Positions 8,332-18,622 of a stretch of 64,000 nt of DNA are shown here, one piece after another. A model generated the notes under the pieces. It had not been told where the DNA came from. It was given only the letters and a program-made list of their open reading frames with translations, and did not search any database. The stretch's first letter is position 1. Each line of letters opens with the position of its first letter. A program made the position numbers and the translations under genes. The DNA is from Deltaproteobacteria bacterium (GTDB lineage Bacteria; Desulfobacterota; Desulfovibrionia; Desulfovibrionales; Desulfovibrionaceae), in contig JAITWK010000022.1 of assembly GCA_031285295.1 (NCBI GenBank), positions 62,001-126,000 of the forward strand, read 5' to 3'.

Positions 8332-8904
8332 TTATTTACTTGCCCACCCGTCAAGCAATTCCGCAAGTTTTCCCTGAGCGGCCAGAATATGCCGTACAAG
8401 CTCGCGCACGGCCCCACGCCCGCCGCCCCGGCGGCTGACATAATGCACCAGCCCACGCACTTCCGGCTGGGCATCGCAAACCGTCATGGATAATCCCACC
8501 CGGCGCAGCACCGGCAAATCCAGCCAATCATCCCCGGCATAGGCGGCTTCATCCCAGGTCAGGCCGTATTTATCCAGCAAAGATTGCATGACGCTTGCCT
8601 TGTCAAAAATTCCGGAATGAAATTCTTCAATACCCAAAACGCGGACGCGTTGCTCCACAGCGGCGGATTCCATGCCGGTGATTATGACCACCACCAGTCC
8701 GGCCTGCTGGGCCAGCTTAACAGCCACGCCGTCCTGGCAGTCAAAACGCTTCATGGTCAGCCCGGAAGCATCGTAATAAAGACCGCCGTCAGTCAGAATG
8801 CCATCCACATCCAGAGCAATCAAACGCACCTTGCGGGCCAGATCGCCCGGAAAAGCCGGGTCCAGTTCAAAAGCGGCCAGTTTGCCGGTATCAGCTACAA
8901 TCAT
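8332..8904 (-). CDS. kdsC: 3-deoxy-D-manno-octulosonate 8-phosphate phosphatase
   Basis: Removes phosphate from Kdo-8-phosphate to give Kdo for lipid A core synthesis. The 190-residue HAD-family protein has motif I LDVDGILTDG (Asp32 and Asp34), motif II IITGMES and motif III with YAGDDWLDLPVL. The ATG at 8904 is chosen for GGAG eight bases upstream; the longer frame upstream lacks homology-like sequence. It sits 37 bp after kdsA and 3 bp before lptC. Confidence 0.93.
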   Translation of the reverse strand: MIVADTGKLAAFELDPAFPGDLARKVRLIALDVDGILTDGGLYYDASGLTMKRFDCQDGVAVKLAQQAGLVVVIITGMESAAVEQRVRVLGIEEFHSGIFDKASVMQSLLDKYGLTWDEAAYAGDDWLDLPVLRRVGLSMTVCDAQPEVRGLVHYVSRRGGGRGAVRELVRHILAAQGKLAELLDGWASK

Positions 8905-8941
8905 GCAAAACGCTCCACAGCGGTCAACCTCTTCACAATCA

Positions 8942-9799
8942 CTACAAAATCTCAGTCGAGCAGCCAACCTCTTGCCAATCACGGGCAATACTCCACAGGG
9001 CGGCCAGTTCTTTGAGCAGGACCGGCAAATCCTTGAGATTCAGGCTGTTCGGGCCATCGCAAAGAGCCTTGTCCGGATCGGGATGACACTCCATGAACAC
9101 AGCATTAGCCCCGGCAGCCACGGCAGATCTGGCCAGGGTGGGGACAAAACGACGGTCACCGCCGGAGCAGGCCCCCTGCCCGCCCGGCAACTGCACGGCG
9201 TGAGTGGCGTCCATAACTACCGGAACGCCCAGAGCGCGCATAACCGGTATCGAACGCATATCCACCACCAGATTATTGTAACCAAAGGAACTGCCGCGCT
9301 CGGTAAGCAGAATTTTGCCGTTACCGGCCAGCCGCAGTTTTTCCAGCAGCGGCTTCATATCCCAGGGGGAAAGAAACTGCCCTTTCTTTACGTTTACGAT
9401 TGCTCCGCTCCCGGCAGCGGCCAGCAGCAGGCTGGTCTGGCGGGAAAGAAAAGCCGGAATTTGCAAAATATCCACAACTTCGGCCACAGCCGCGACTTCG
9501 CCCGGCTCGTGAACATCGGTTATTACCGGCAAGCCGGTTTTTTCACGGATACGGGCCAGCCACTCCAGACCTTGCGCCATTCCCGGTCCGCGAAAAGAAG
9601 CCAGCGAACTGCGGTTGGCCTTGTCGTACGAGCTTTTAAAAATCGCCTTCAAGCCAGCCGCTTTGCTGGCCTCGGCCACGGCCAGGGCGGTATCTTCGGC
9701 CAGGCTGTAGCTTTCCAGCACACAAGGGCCGGCAATAATAAAAGGAGCGGCGCAAAGTTCCGCGTACAGCGTATCAGAATTGTTGCTTGGCGAAATCAA
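8942..9799 (-). CDS. kdsA: 3-deoxy-8-phosphooctulonate synthase
   Basis: Condenses phosphoenolpyruvate with arabinose-5-phosphate to Kdo-8-phosphate. The 285-residue TIM-barrel protein has IIAGPCVLES, FKSSYDKANRSS, the VITDVHEP segment, a QIPAFLSRQTSLL active-site strand and VMDATHAVQLPGG. Length is typical. The start is TTG at 9799 with AAGGAG seven bases upstream. It follows pyrG by 16 bp, so pyrG, kdsA, kdsC and the lpt genes look like one transcription unit. Confidence 0.95.
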   Translation of the reverse strand: MISPSNNSDTLYAELCAAPFIIAGPCVLESYSLAEDTALAVAEASKAAGLKAIFKSSYDKANRSSLASFRGPGMAQGLEWLARIREKTGLPVITDVHEPGEVAAVAEVVDILQIPAFLSRQTSLLLAAAGSGAIVNVKKGQFLSPWDMKPLLEKLRLAGNGKILLTERGSSFGYNNLVVDMRSIPVMRALGVPVVMDATHAVQLPGGQGACSGGDRRFVPTLARSAVAAGANAVFMECHPDPDKALCDGPNSLNLKDLPVLLKELAALWSIARDWQEVGCSTEIL

Positions 9800-9815
9800 A
9801 CGCAGCTCCTTTCAT

Positions 9816-11552
<1,737 letters not shown>

Positions 11553-11683
11553 TCAGCAGGCGAAAGAACAATAAAATTTTATCACCGGGGTATGAAACTT
11601 CAAAATCAAGCAGTTTGAAGGAAATATTCCACTATAAAAAAATAAGTCCGCCGCAACGGCCGCAAAATGCGCCCATTCACCTG

Positions 11684-11713
11684 TTGACGGCTTGGCAAGG
11701 CTGAGGCTAGTAT
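11684..11713 (+). promoter_or_regulatory. Putative sigma-70 promoter of purQ
   Basis: TTGACG (11684-11689) and TAGTAT (11708-11713) are separated by 18 bp, 35 bp before the purQ ATG. A small palindrome, TTTAAAGCTTTTTAAA, lies between the -10 and the Shine-Dalgarno AAAGGAG. No other good candidate is seen in this divergent region. Confidence 0.5.
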
Positions 11714-11748
11714 GAGAACCATTTTTAAAGCTTTTTAAAGGAGCAAAA

Positions 11749-12582
11749 ATGCCAACCCAGGTTTCCGCGCTGATTATCACCGGCTACGGCACCAACTGCG
11801 AAACGGAATGCGAATATGCGGCCAGAAAAGGCGGCGCTGACAATACCAAAATTATTCATTTTTCCGAACTGCTTACCGGGCAGGCCTGCCTGCTTGAACA
11901 TAACTTCCTGATCTTTCCCGGCGGCTTTCTGGATGGCGATGATCTGGGCGCGGCCCAGGCAGCGGCCCAGCGCTGGCAGCACGCCAAAGACGCGGAAGGC
12001 AAGCCCTTGCTGGATCAACTCAAGCTCTTTCTGCAACGCGGCGGCCTGGCCATCGGCATCTGCAACGGCTTTCAGCTCATGGTCAAACTTGGGCTGCTGC
12101 CTGGCCTGCCGGATTCTACCGGCAAAGCCGACGACTCCCTCGGTTTTGAGCGCCAAAGCTCGCTCACGCATAACGCCTCGGCCCGCTACGAAGACCGCTG
12201 GTGCCATCTCAAGGTTAACCCCAAAAGCCCCTGCGTGTTCACCAAGGGGCTGGATCTGCTCTATTTCCCGGTGCGGCACGGTGAAGGCCTGTTCGTACCC
12301 AAGGATGAAGCCATGCTGGAGCGTATCCGCGAAAACAATCTGATCGCCCTGCAATACGCCCACCCGGAAAATGGATTGCCCACTCAGGAATATCCTTTCA
12401 ATCCCAACGGTTCGCCGCTGGGCATTGCCGGTATCTGCGACCCCAGCGGACGCATTTTCGGGCTTATGCCGCATCCGGAAGCTCTGAACCATCCGACCAA
12501 CCATCCGGGCTGGACGCGTGGCGAGGCCATGACGCTGGGCATAGCCCTGTTTACCAACGGTGTTAATTACTTGCGCCAATAA
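11749..12582 (+). CDS. purQ: Phosphoribosylformylglycinamidine synthase, glutaminase-type subunit (PurQ-like)
   Basis: Supplies ammonia from glutamine to the FGAM synthase step of purine biosynthesis, working with PurL. The 277-residue protein is a single class I glutamine amidotransferase: GYGTNCETE at the start, FPGGFLDGDDLGAA, the nucleophile in GICNGFQLM, and the His-Glu pair in LMPHPEAL. At 277 residues it is longer than Bacillus-type PurQ (about 227), resembling the C-terminal part of large PurL. AAAGGAG lies six bases before ATG. No other purine gene is adjacent. Confidence 0.85.
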   Translation: MPTQVSALIITGYGTNCETECEYAARKGGADNTKIIHFSELLTGQACLLEHNFLIFPGGFLDGDDLGAAQAAAQRWQHAKDAEGKPLLDQLKLFLQRGGLAIGICNGFQLMVKLGLLPGLPDSTGKADDSLGFERQSSLTHNASARYEDRWCHLKVNPKSPCVFTKGLDLLYFPVRHGEGLFVPKDEAMLERIRENNLIALQYAHPENGLPTQEYPFNPNGSPLGIAGICDPSGRIFGLMPHPEALNHPTNHPGWTRGEAMTLGIALFTNGVNYLRQ

Positions 12583-12706
12583 ATAAGCGTAGCGCGGGCG
12601 AATACTGCGTCAAAATCATTTTTTGCTCCGGTCGAGTACCATAAGAGTACACGTCCCTCCGCAAAAAATAATTTTTCCTTGTCTTCACCACACGCTACGC
12701 TTATTT
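12581..12706. repeat. Long palindromic element, copy B (diverged arms)
   Basis: Arms AAATAAGCGTAGCG (12581-12594) and CGCTACGCTTATTT (12693-12706) pair perfectly over 14 bp but differ in sequence from the arms of copies A, C and E. The core TTTTTTGCTCCGGTCGAGTACC is shared with copy A. The left arm begins inside the purQ stop codon. Compensated arm change with a conserved core suggests the fold matters. Confidence 0.8.
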
Positions 12707-12739
12707 ATGAACAAATTTCAAAAAAAGCGCTGAAAACAT

Positions 12740-13267
12740 ATGATTCCATGCTTCATCTGTGGTCAACCAGCTGAAACCGACTGGGTGATGGGGTTGCCTC
12801 CGGCACCGGATAGCCAGAAGCTCGGACTGTGCAACGAGCACAACAACCAGGAAAATCGAAGCAAAGTAAATCGGGCCTGGCAGGGCTACCTTACGGCGGC
12901 CATTGGCGAGCTTAACCGCAGCAACGCCCAACGCGCCGCCGGGATGCCCAGACTGCTGAGCATATTTTTCTCAGGCGGCGGATCTCTTTCTGTACCTTGC
13001 CTAGAATACTCCACACCGGATCCGGACATTCTCAAAGTGCTTACCCCGGAAGGAGAAGCGGTATTCTTCCCCTTGCGCCAGGTGCGACACTATTCGGTTG
13101 GCCCACTAGGGGAAGCCCCCCAGGCCACCCAAACCGATAATTCACAAAATCCGCCTGGCCTTGCTCAAACCGGTGATCGACAAAATCAGCCAGCGCTGCC
13201 ACTGGCCGAAAACAGGCAAGATTTGCCCAGTCTGCCTCAAAACGAAAAATTGCAACTGCCTTCCTGA
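12740..13267 (+). CDS. Hypothetical protein with small zinc-finger-like N-terminus
   Basis: I do not recognise this 175-residue protein. It starts MIPCFICGQPAE and has a second metal-ligand pair LCNEH near residue 31, so C-x2-C plus C-x2-H could bind one zinc. A middle region (about 65-120) looks globular. The C-terminal third is rich in Gln, Asn and Pro with repeating ENRQ/TGDRQ/TDNSQ units and is probably disordered. No clear Shine-Dalgarno precedes the ATG. It lies between purQ and a shared terminator with rpmB, and codon use looks like its neighbours. Confidence 0.7.
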   Translation: MIPCFICGQPAETDWVMGLPPAPDSQKLGLCNEHNNQENRSKVNRAWQGYLTAAIGELNRSNAQRAAGMPRLLSIFFSGGGSLSVPCLEYSTPDPDILKVLTPEGEAVFFPLRQVRHYSVGPLGEAPQATQTDNSQNPPGLAQTGDRQNQPALPLAENRQDLPSLPQNEKLQLPS

Positions 13268-13291
13268 TTTCATCTGACAAGCTCCAATTAA

Positions 13292-13330
13292 AAAGCCGTT
13301 GCCGGATTAGTTTTATCCGGCAACGGCTTT
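13292..13330. terminator. Bidirectional terminator between the zinc-finger-like gene and rpmB
   Basis: A perfect 16-bp stem (13292-13307 with 13315-13330, core GCCGTTGCCGGAT) and a 7-base loop, flanked by A-rich and T-rich tracts suitable for both convergent genes. Confidence 0.9.
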
Positions 13331-13362
13331 AAAATTAATACGCCTGAAAGCTGCTTATCGAG

Positions 13363-13578
13363 CTAGGCTTTTTCGGCAGTATTCACCAGCGGCTTGACCA
13401 CAGCGCCGGAGCGCAGGCAGCGGGTGCAAACCGAAAGAGTGCAAACCTGACCGTTGGCGTGCTGGTGGCGCACTTTCTGCAAATTGGGCTTGAAGCGCTT
13501 TTTGGTCTTGATGTTGGAATGGCTGACATGGTTGCCAACCTGGGTGATTTTGCCGCACATTTCGCACTGCTTGGGCAT
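13363..13578 (-). CDS. rpmB: 50S ribosomal protein L28
   Basis: A structural protein of the large ribosomal subunit. The 71-residue protein begins MPKQCEMCGKITQVGNHVSHSNIKTKKR and has a second pair CTRCLRS, the zinc-binding C+ type of L28. GGAGGAG precedes the ATG. A -10-like TATAAG with a poor -35 lies about 55 bp upstream. It is transcribed alone, convergent with the upstream zinc-finger-like gene and divergent from yceD. Confidence 0.97.
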   Translation of the reverse strand: MPKQCEMCGKITQVGNHVSHSNIKTKKRFKPNLQKVRHQHANGQVCTLSVCTRCLRSGAVVKPLVNTAEKA

Positions 13579-13700
13579 GATGAACTCCTCCGCTATAAAT
13601 AATGCCGTTAATTTTTTTTGGAATCCGGTTTCTTATACATTGCCGAAAAAAAAAGCAAGCTTTTTTAGCTAAAAAAATAGTCATTTAATTTGAACCAGCC

Positions 13701-13828
13701 GGTAGCGCCTAAGTTTGCCGTCAGACGAGGAAGGCGAGTTTTTTGCGAAGGGACGTGTACTCTTTTGGTACTCGACCGGAGCAAAAAACGATGTCTGACG
13801 AAGTATCACGGCAAAATCAGGCGCTACC
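13701..13828. repeat. Long palindromic element, copy C
   Basis: The longest copy, 128 bp, with 10-bp perfect termini GGTAGCGCCT (13701) and AGGCGCTACC (to 13828), and inner CGAGTTTTTTGC / GCAAAAAACGATG. It is the reverse complement of copy A with few differences. It lies in the divergent region between rpmB and yceD, about 90 bp before the yceD start. Confidence 0.85.
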
Positions 13829-13919
13829 TGTGGCTTTTCTTGACAAAACAAGGAAAAAGCATATACATCTCTCCGTTCAAAGGCCGATGGCCATAAATTT
13901 AGCGAGTTCAGCAACCATT

Positions 13920-14465
13920 ATGTACAGCACCTGGGCACCCCTGCAAACCGTATTGGATTCAGGGCCACATTATATTCTGGACGACCAGCGCATCTGGACC
14001 GGCCCCATTGAAGAGTTTGCAATGGCTTGCAAACTGGTTTCGCCCATGCGTGCCGAACTGGATATTTTTCAGCAGGAAGACGGTCTTTTGGTTCGCGGCA
14101 AAATTGCCGGGCGGGTAACGCTGCCCTGCAACCGTTGCGCCGAAGACGCCGAGTGCGACATCGACACTGTTTTTGACAGCTTTGAGTCGTTTCCGCCTGA
14201 AGATGACGCTGCCGAACCAGATTCGGACGTGGATGAATATTTCTTGCGCCGCTCACCGCAAGGTACCGGCCTGGAAATAAATCTGGGTGCGCTTGTCTGG
14301 GAAGAATTCGCGCAGGCTTTGCCCATCCACCTGCTTTGCAGCCCGGATTGCGCCGGACTTTGTGCCAAATGCGGCACAAACCTGAATCAGGGCGCTTGCG
14401 GATGCGCACAAGAAAGTTCAGATCCCCGCCTGGAAAAATTGCGCGGGCTGAAAATAAAAAAATAA
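13920..14465 (+). CDS. YceD/DUF177 family protein
   Basis: DUF177 proteins are linked to rpmF and to 23S rRNA accumulation; the biochemical role is not settled. The 181-residue protein has the family core VTLPCNRCAEDAECDIDT, an acidic middle (EDDAAEPDSDVDEYF), LGALVWEEFAQALPIHLLC and a C-terminal cysteine set CSPDCAGLCAKCGTNLNQGACGC typical of the zinc form. The ATG at 13920 begins MYSTWAPLQ, which fits the family start; an ATG at 13887 has a slightly better AAAGG. It leads the yceD-rpmF-plsX-fabH operon. Confidence 0.88.
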   Translation: MYSTWAPLQTVLDSGPHYILDDQRIWTGPIEEFAMACKLVSPMRAELDIFQQEDGLLVRGKIAGRVTLPCNRCAEDAECDIDTVFDSFESFPPEDDAAEPDSDVDEYFLRRSPQGTGLEINLGALVWEEFAQALPIHLLCSPDCAGLCAKCGTNLNQGACGCAQESSDPRLEKLRGLKIKK

Positions 14466-14504
14466 AAAAACAGATCGCTATAAGCGGATAGCAAGGAGAA
14501 GATC

Positions 14505-14684
14505 ATGGCTGTTCAACAAAACAAAAAATCCAAATCCAGAAAAGGCATGCGCCGTTCCCACCATCGGGTGGATATTCCCAACGTGGTGCTCTGCAAGTGC
14601 GGCGAAAGCACTCTTTCCCATACCATTTGCCCGTCCTGCGGCACCTACCGCGACCGCAAAATGGTAAACGACGCTGCGGAGTAA
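14505..14684 (+). CDS. rpmF: 50S ribosomal protein L32
   Basis: A small ribosomal protein of 59 residues: MAVQQNKKSKSRKGMRRSHH at the start, then VLCKCGESTLSHTICPSCGTYRDR with the two zinc-binding CxxC pairs. AAGGAG lies seven bases before the ATG. It is placed 39 bp after yceD and 7 bp before plsX, the standard order. Confidence 0.97.
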   Translation: MAVQQNKKSKSRKGMRRSHHRVDIPNVVLCKCGESTLSHTICPSCGTYRDRKMVNDAAE

Positions 14685-14691
14685 TGATACT

Positions 14692-15759
14692 GTGAGTCTT
14701 GAGCCGTATTCCGGCCCGCTGGCCACAAAAGCCCCGGTCATAGCAGTTGATGCCATGGGCGGTGATTTCGGCCCTAGCGTCACCATTCCCGGCGCTTTGC
14801 AGGCGGCAGCCGCTTGCGGCTGCAAGCTCATGCTGGTTGGCCGCTCCGAAGACATCACGCGGGAGCTGGACAAGCACGATACCAGCGGGATCAGCCTGGA
14901 GATAATCCAGGCTTCGGAAGTTGCGGAAATGCATGAGAAGCCTTCCGACATCCTGCGCCGCAAAAAAGACTCCTCCATTCAGGTAGCCTGCCGTCTGGTC
15001 AAGGATGGCCTGGCCGACGGTCTGGTAAGCCCCGGACATTCCGGGGCCACAGTCGCTTGCGCCATGTTTATCATTGGCCGCATTCCCGGCGTGGAACGGC
15101 TCGGACTGGCCAGCATCATGCCCTCGGAAAAAGACCCCACTGTACTGCTTGATGTCGGTGCCAACGTAGATTGCCGCCCGCACCACCTTTTTCAGTTCGG
15201 ACTCATGGGCAGTAGCCTGGCGCAGACTGTGCTCAACCGCACCGCGCCCAAGGTAGGCATCCTTTCCATCGGCGAAGAGGAAGGCAAAGGCAATTCGCTG
15301 GTCAAAGATACCTACGAATTGCTCAAGATGGCCAAAAACCTGAATTTCGTCGGCAATGTGGAAGGACGCGACCTTTTTACCGGCGAACTGGACGTGATCG
15401 TCTGTGACGGCTTTGTGGGAAATGTGGCCCTGAAGCTTGCGGAAGGTCTGGGCACCTCGCTTGGACACCTGCTCAAAAAAGCCCTGTTTTCCAGCCTGTC
15501 CGCCAAACTCGGCGCCCTGCTCGCCAAAAACGCCCTGCGGCGTTTCGCGCAGTTTGCCGATTACGCCGAATACGGCGGAGCTCCTCTGCTCGGCTTGCAG
15601 GGCGTGGCTCTGGTCTGTCACGGAAAATCAAATGCCAAAGCCATTCGCAGCGCTGTGAAAATGGCCTCAACATATGTCGAAAAAAAGACCAACGATCATT
15701 TGGTGGCCTCCATCATAGCCAACGAAGAATTGACCCTGTACAGCAAAGCAACCAAATAA
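14692..15759 (+). CDS. plsX: Phosphate acyltransferase PlsX
   Basis: Converts acyl-ACP to acyl-phosphate, the donor for the first acylation of glycerol-3-phosphate. The 355-residue protein has the family start VIAVDAMGGDFGPSVTIPGA, then LVSPGHSGATVACAMFIIGRIPGVERLG and VLLDVGANVDCRPHHLFQFG. The start is GTG at 14692, with GGAG in the last codons of rpmF ten bases upstream, so translation is probably coupled to rpmF. Confidence 0.95.
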   Translation: MSLEPYSGPLATKAPVIAVDAMGGDFGPSVTIPGALQAAAACGCKLMLVGRSEDITRELDKHDTSGISLEIIQASEVAEMHEKPSDILRRKKDSSIQVACRLVKDGLADGLVSPGHSGATVACAMFIIGRIPGVERLGLASIMPSEKDPTVLLDVGANVDCRPHHLFQFGLMGSSLAQTVLNRTAPKVGILSIGEEEGKGNSLVKDTYELLKMAKNLNFVGNVEGRDLFTGELDVIVCDGFVGNVALKLAEGLGTSLGHLLKKALFSSLSAKLGALLAKNALRRFAQFADYAEYGGAPLLGLQGVALVCHGKSNAKAIRSAVKMASTYVEKKTNDHLVASIIANEELTLYSKATK

Positions 15760-15807
15760 GCAGATCTTTATAAAACGCGCCACCAGCGCGTGCTTCCGGG
15801 ATTCGCC

Positions 15808-16821
15808 ATGACGGACAGCATTTATTTCAACGGTTTTGGCTATTACGCTCCAAAGCGCATCATCGACAACGCGGAAATGTGCACCATCGTGGATACCACT
15901 GATGAGTGGATCCAAAGCCGCACCGGCATCAAGGAGCGGCACATTGTGGCCCCCGGCGAAACCTGCTCGGACATGGGCCTGGTCGCGGCCCGGCAGGCTT
16001 TGGAAGCCGCCGGCATGAATGCTGATGAAATCACTGTTATCATGTGCGCCACTGTTTCAGCGGATTCCATAGTACCCAGCACGGCCACGCGCCTACAGCA
16101 AAAATTGGGCGCAACCAAGGCCATGGCTTTTGATTTCAACGCCGCCTGCTCCGGCTATCTCTATGGCATGCAAATCGCGCAGGGTCTGCTGGCCGCGAAT
16201 CCTGAACATAAAATTTTGCTGTTGGCCGCAGAAGTGCTCACCAGCCGGACCAACTGGACCGACCGCACCACCTGCGTGCTTTTCGGCGATGGGGCTGGGG
16301 TTGCGATCCTGAGCAGTGAAAAACGCAGCCCGGCCAATCCCACAATCTTTTCGCACAACGCCAGGCTTGAGGGCGTCATGTCCGCTGCGGACGGAACGCA
16401 AGGCGACTTTTTGACGGCCATTGGCGGTACCAGCGGGCATCCGTATAAATTGGGTGATACGGTCGGTGACGAGTTCTTCATCAAAATGAACGGCCGCGAA
16501 GTTTATAAACATGCCGTACGCAATATGCCAGCTCTGTGCAACGAACTCATGGACAGCCTTGGCTACACCATTGACGATATTGATGCGCTCATTCCGCACC
16601 AGGCCAATCTGCGTATTATTGAAGCCGTTGGCGAACGCCTTAACATGCCGGCGGAAAAAGTCTTCGTCAACGTACAAAAGTACGGCAACACTTCCTGCGC
16701 CTCCATCCCGCTGGCTCTGGGCGAAGCCATAGAGCAAAATTTCATCAGACCGGGCATGCGCGTGCTGCTCACCACTTTCGGCGGCGGGCTGACCTGGTCG
16801 GCTGCAATTCTAAAATTCTAA
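15808..16821 (+). CDS. fabH: 3-oxoacyl-ACP synthase III (FabH)
   Basis: Starts fatty acid synthesis by condensing acetyl-CoA with malonyl-ACP. The 337-residue thiolase-fold protein has the catalytic Cys114 in NAACSGYLYG, the histidine in LIPHQANLRI and the asparagine in KYGNTSCASIP. The ATG at 15808 is preferred; a GTG six codons earlier lacks family sequence. It is the last gene of the yceD-rpmF-plsX-fabH unit, followed by a strong terminator. No acpP or fabD/fabG follows, unlike many bacteria. Confidence 0.96.
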   Translation: MTDSIYFNGFGYYAPKRIIDNAEMCTIVDTTDEWIQSRTGIKERHIVAPGETCSDMGLVAARQALEAAGMNADEITVIMCATVSADSIVPSTATRLQQKLGATKAMAFDFNAACSGYLYGMQIAQGLLAANPEHKILLLAAEVLTSRTNWTDRTTCVLFGDGAGVAILSSEKRSPANPTIFSHNARLEGVMSAADGTQGDFLTAIGGTSGHPYKLGDTVGDEFFIKMNGREVYKHAVRNMPALCNELMDSLGYTIDDIDALIPHQANLRIIEAVGERLNMPAEKVFVNVQKYGNTSCASIPLALGEAIEQNFIRPGMRVLLTTFGGGLTWSAAILKF

Positions 16822-16832
16822 AAGTTTAAAAT

Positions 16833-16872
16833 AGTGCCTGCTTTTGATGACAAAAGCAGGCACTCAATTTTT
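16833..16872. terminator. Bidirectional terminator between fabH and greA
   Basis: A perfect 14-bp stem AGTGCCTGCTTTTG / CAAAAGCAGGCACT with ATGA loop (16833-16864), then CAATTTTT on the plus side and an A/T-rich tract on the other. Confidence 0.92.
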
Positions 16873-16892
16873 CAGAACTTTAGGCCAAACTC

Positions 16893-17384
16893 CTAAGAGT
16901 TGGCAAAAATCGCTTCGCCTTTAAATTCCAGATCCACAATCTCATAATTCAGCCTGCCGCGCGGCGCTTCGACCACAACGTCATCGCCCACGCCTTTGCC
17001 AAGCAAAGCCCTGGCCACGGGTGAAAGAACGGAAATACCGCCCGGCACCATGTCAACCTCATCCGGTCCGACAATGGTGTACTCTTTTTCCTCATCCGTA
17101 TCCTGGTCTACAATGCGAACCGTGCAGCCATAAATAACTTTTTCACCGCCGAGCCTGGAAAAATCCACCACGTTAAAACTTGGCATTCTGGATTCTATAT
17201 AGCTGATTTTTGCTTCAAGCATGCCCTGACGCTCGCGGGCAGCGTCATAGCCGGCGTTTTCGCTCAAATCGCCCTCCTCGCGGGCTTCCTGAATCACTCT
17301 GGCAATTTCGGGGCGTTCCTTCTTGAGATTTTCAAGCTCTTCGCGCAACCGATCAAAACCTTTTTGGGAAATAGGGATGCTCAT
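16893..17384 (-). CDS. greA: Transcription elongation factor GreA
   Basis: Rescues backtracked RNA polymerase by stimulating transcript cleavage. The 163-residue protein has an N-terminal coiled coil with the acidic tip EAREEGDLSENAGYDAARE (residues about 34-52) and a C-terminal FKBP-like domain with YTIVGPDEVDMVPGGISVLSPVARALLGK. Length is typical. It is transcribed alone, convergent with fabH. Confidence 0.96.
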   Translation of the reverse strand: MSIPISQKGFDRLREELENLKKERPEIARVIQEAREEGDLSENAGYDAARERQGMLEAKISYIESRMPSFNVVDFSRLGGEKVIYGCTVRIVDQDTDEEKEYTIVGPDEVDMVPGGISVLSPVARALLGKGVGDDVVVEAPRGRLNYEIVDLEFKGEAIFANS

Positions 17385-17478
17385 ATCGTAAAACCTTGCG
17401 AGATGATGTTAAAGGCTAATAATACAAAAGCAAGGCGCACGCTCAAAAAAGCGTACGCCGTGTTCTAGCCATATAAAA

Positions 17479-17507
17479 ACAATAAAGCATTATTTTCATC
17501 TTGGCAA
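17479..17507 (-). promoter_or_regulatory. Putative sigma-70 promoter of greA
   Basis: On the minus strand TTGCCA (17507-17502) and TATTGT (17484-17479) are 17 bp apart, about 95 bp before the greA ATG. Confidence 0.45.
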
Positions 17508-17564
17508 GACGTTTGCCCTGCACGCTGGTTATAAACCTTATTGGTACAGATCATTAGATATATA

Positions 17565-17592
17565 TTGACAGCGTCGTTTTTGCGACTAAGTT
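17565..17592 (+). promoter_or_regulatory. Possible promoter of the Hsp20 pair
   Basis: TTGACA (17565-17570) is a perfect -35, with TAAGTT 16 bp downstream (17587-17592) as a poor -10. A short inverted repeat GTCG-N6-CGAC lies in the spacer. A heat-shock sigma factor could use a different -10; I cannot settle this by eye. Confidence 0.35.
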
Positions 17593-17656
17593 AGGATAAA
17601 TACTTCCAATTCAATATACGTTGCCGCATAGTGCCGACAACAGCGCGGAGGTTGAT

Positions 17657-18076
17657 ATGGTTATAGATTTCAGTTCCATGCACGAAGGCTCAAATGAAAT
17701 CGAGCGCATTTTCGAGGATATGTTCAAAAAAGGCCCGCTCGGCTCCAGACGCTTGTTCCCGCAGGTCAATGTGTTTGAAAATGACGATGGCTACATCGTT
17801 GATTTCTGCGTTCCAGGCATACCGATTGATGATATCGAACTGGTCCTGACCGCCCGTAACCTGATTATCAAAGGTGAGCGAAAATCGCCCGAGGGCCGCT
17901 ACTTCCGGCAGGAACGACTGGCCGGGTCCTTTCAGCGGGCCTTGAGCCTGAATGTTCCGGTGGATCTGGACAGGGTCAACGCCAAAAACGAAAACGGCAT
18001 CCTGCGTGTGACCCTTCCGAAAGCCGAGCTGGTAAGACCGCGAAAAATCAACATTCATTCCAGGTCAGGCAATTAG
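17657..18076 (+). CDS. Small heat shock protein, Hsp20 family (first of pair)
   Basis: An ATP-independent holdase chaperone. The 139-residue protein has a short N-terminal arm, an alpha-crystallin domain starting at PQVNVFENDDGYIVDFCVPG and the conserved GILRVTLPKAE near the C-terminus, followed by a basic tail. The ATG at 17657 is chosen for GGAGG five bases upstream; 12 in-frame codons precede it. It is followed by a second Hsp20 gene after 30 bp, so the two are likely cotranscribed and may form mixed oligomers. Confidence 0.9.
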   Translation: MVIDFSSMHEGSNEIERIFEDMFKKGPLGSRRLFPQVNVFENDDGYIVDFCVPGIPIDDIELVLTARNLIIKGERKSPEGRYFRQERLAGSFQRALSLNVPVDLDRVNAKNENGILRVTLPKAELVRPRKINIHSRSGN

Positions 18077-18106
18077 CGGATCCTGTCATTCTAACGGAGC
18101 AGCAAC

Positions 18107-18460
18107 ATGAAGCACAGCGAAAAAAAAGAAGGCACCCTTACTCCGCCAGCCACTGATATTCTGGAAATGGACGATGGCTTCCATGTCATCATGGATATGC
18201 CGGGCGTCAGTGCTGATGACATTGTCATCGACATTGAAGAATCGGAGCTGACCATCAGCGGCGAAAATTCATATGTTGAACCAAACAACAGTCTGCGCAG
18301 ACTGCATATCGAATTCACCCCCCGCCGTTACCGCAGAACCTTCAGTTTGTCGGATCTGGTGGATCATGACAATGTGGATGCCGATTTAAAAGATGGCGTA
18401 TTGCGCCTTTACCTGCCCAAAGCCGAAGCAATGAAACCGCGCAGAATCCCGATTTCCTGA
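18107..18460 (+). CDS. Small heat shock protein, Hsp20 family (second of pair)
   Basis: A 117-residue Hsp20 with alpha-crystallin domain: DILEMDDGFHVIMDMPGV, ELTISGENSYVEP, YRRTFSLSDLVDHDNVDADLKDGVLRLYLPKAE. The N-terminal arm is shorter than in the preceding gene. A C-terminal RRIPIS fits the I-x-I/V anchor of small heat shock proteins. GGAG lies 8 bases before the ATG. Same operon as the first copy; the two proteins are clearly diverged. Confidence 0.92.
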   Translation: MKHSEKKEGTLTPPATDILEMDDGFHVIMDMPGVSADDIVIDIEESELTISGENSYVEPNNSLRRLHIEFTPRRYRRTFSLSDLVDHDNVDADLKDGVLRLYLPKAEAMKPRRIPIS

Positions 18461-18622
18461 AGAAAATCGAAAAATAAATATCTTGCCGTAAAAATGCAAG
18501 AATTTGTTGACGCGCCATCCATATTAAGGCAATTGCTTTAAACGGACCGCGCGTTCAGATCGTCTTGGGAAATCTGGATAATCGTTGCGGGTGTTTTACA
18601 TAATTTTTTGTGAGGTTTTTTT

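Noticed and set aside
13743..13919. A longer start for yceD beginning in the palindromic element
   Set aside because: The extra residues are translated repeat sequence and do not resemble the DUF177 N-terminus.
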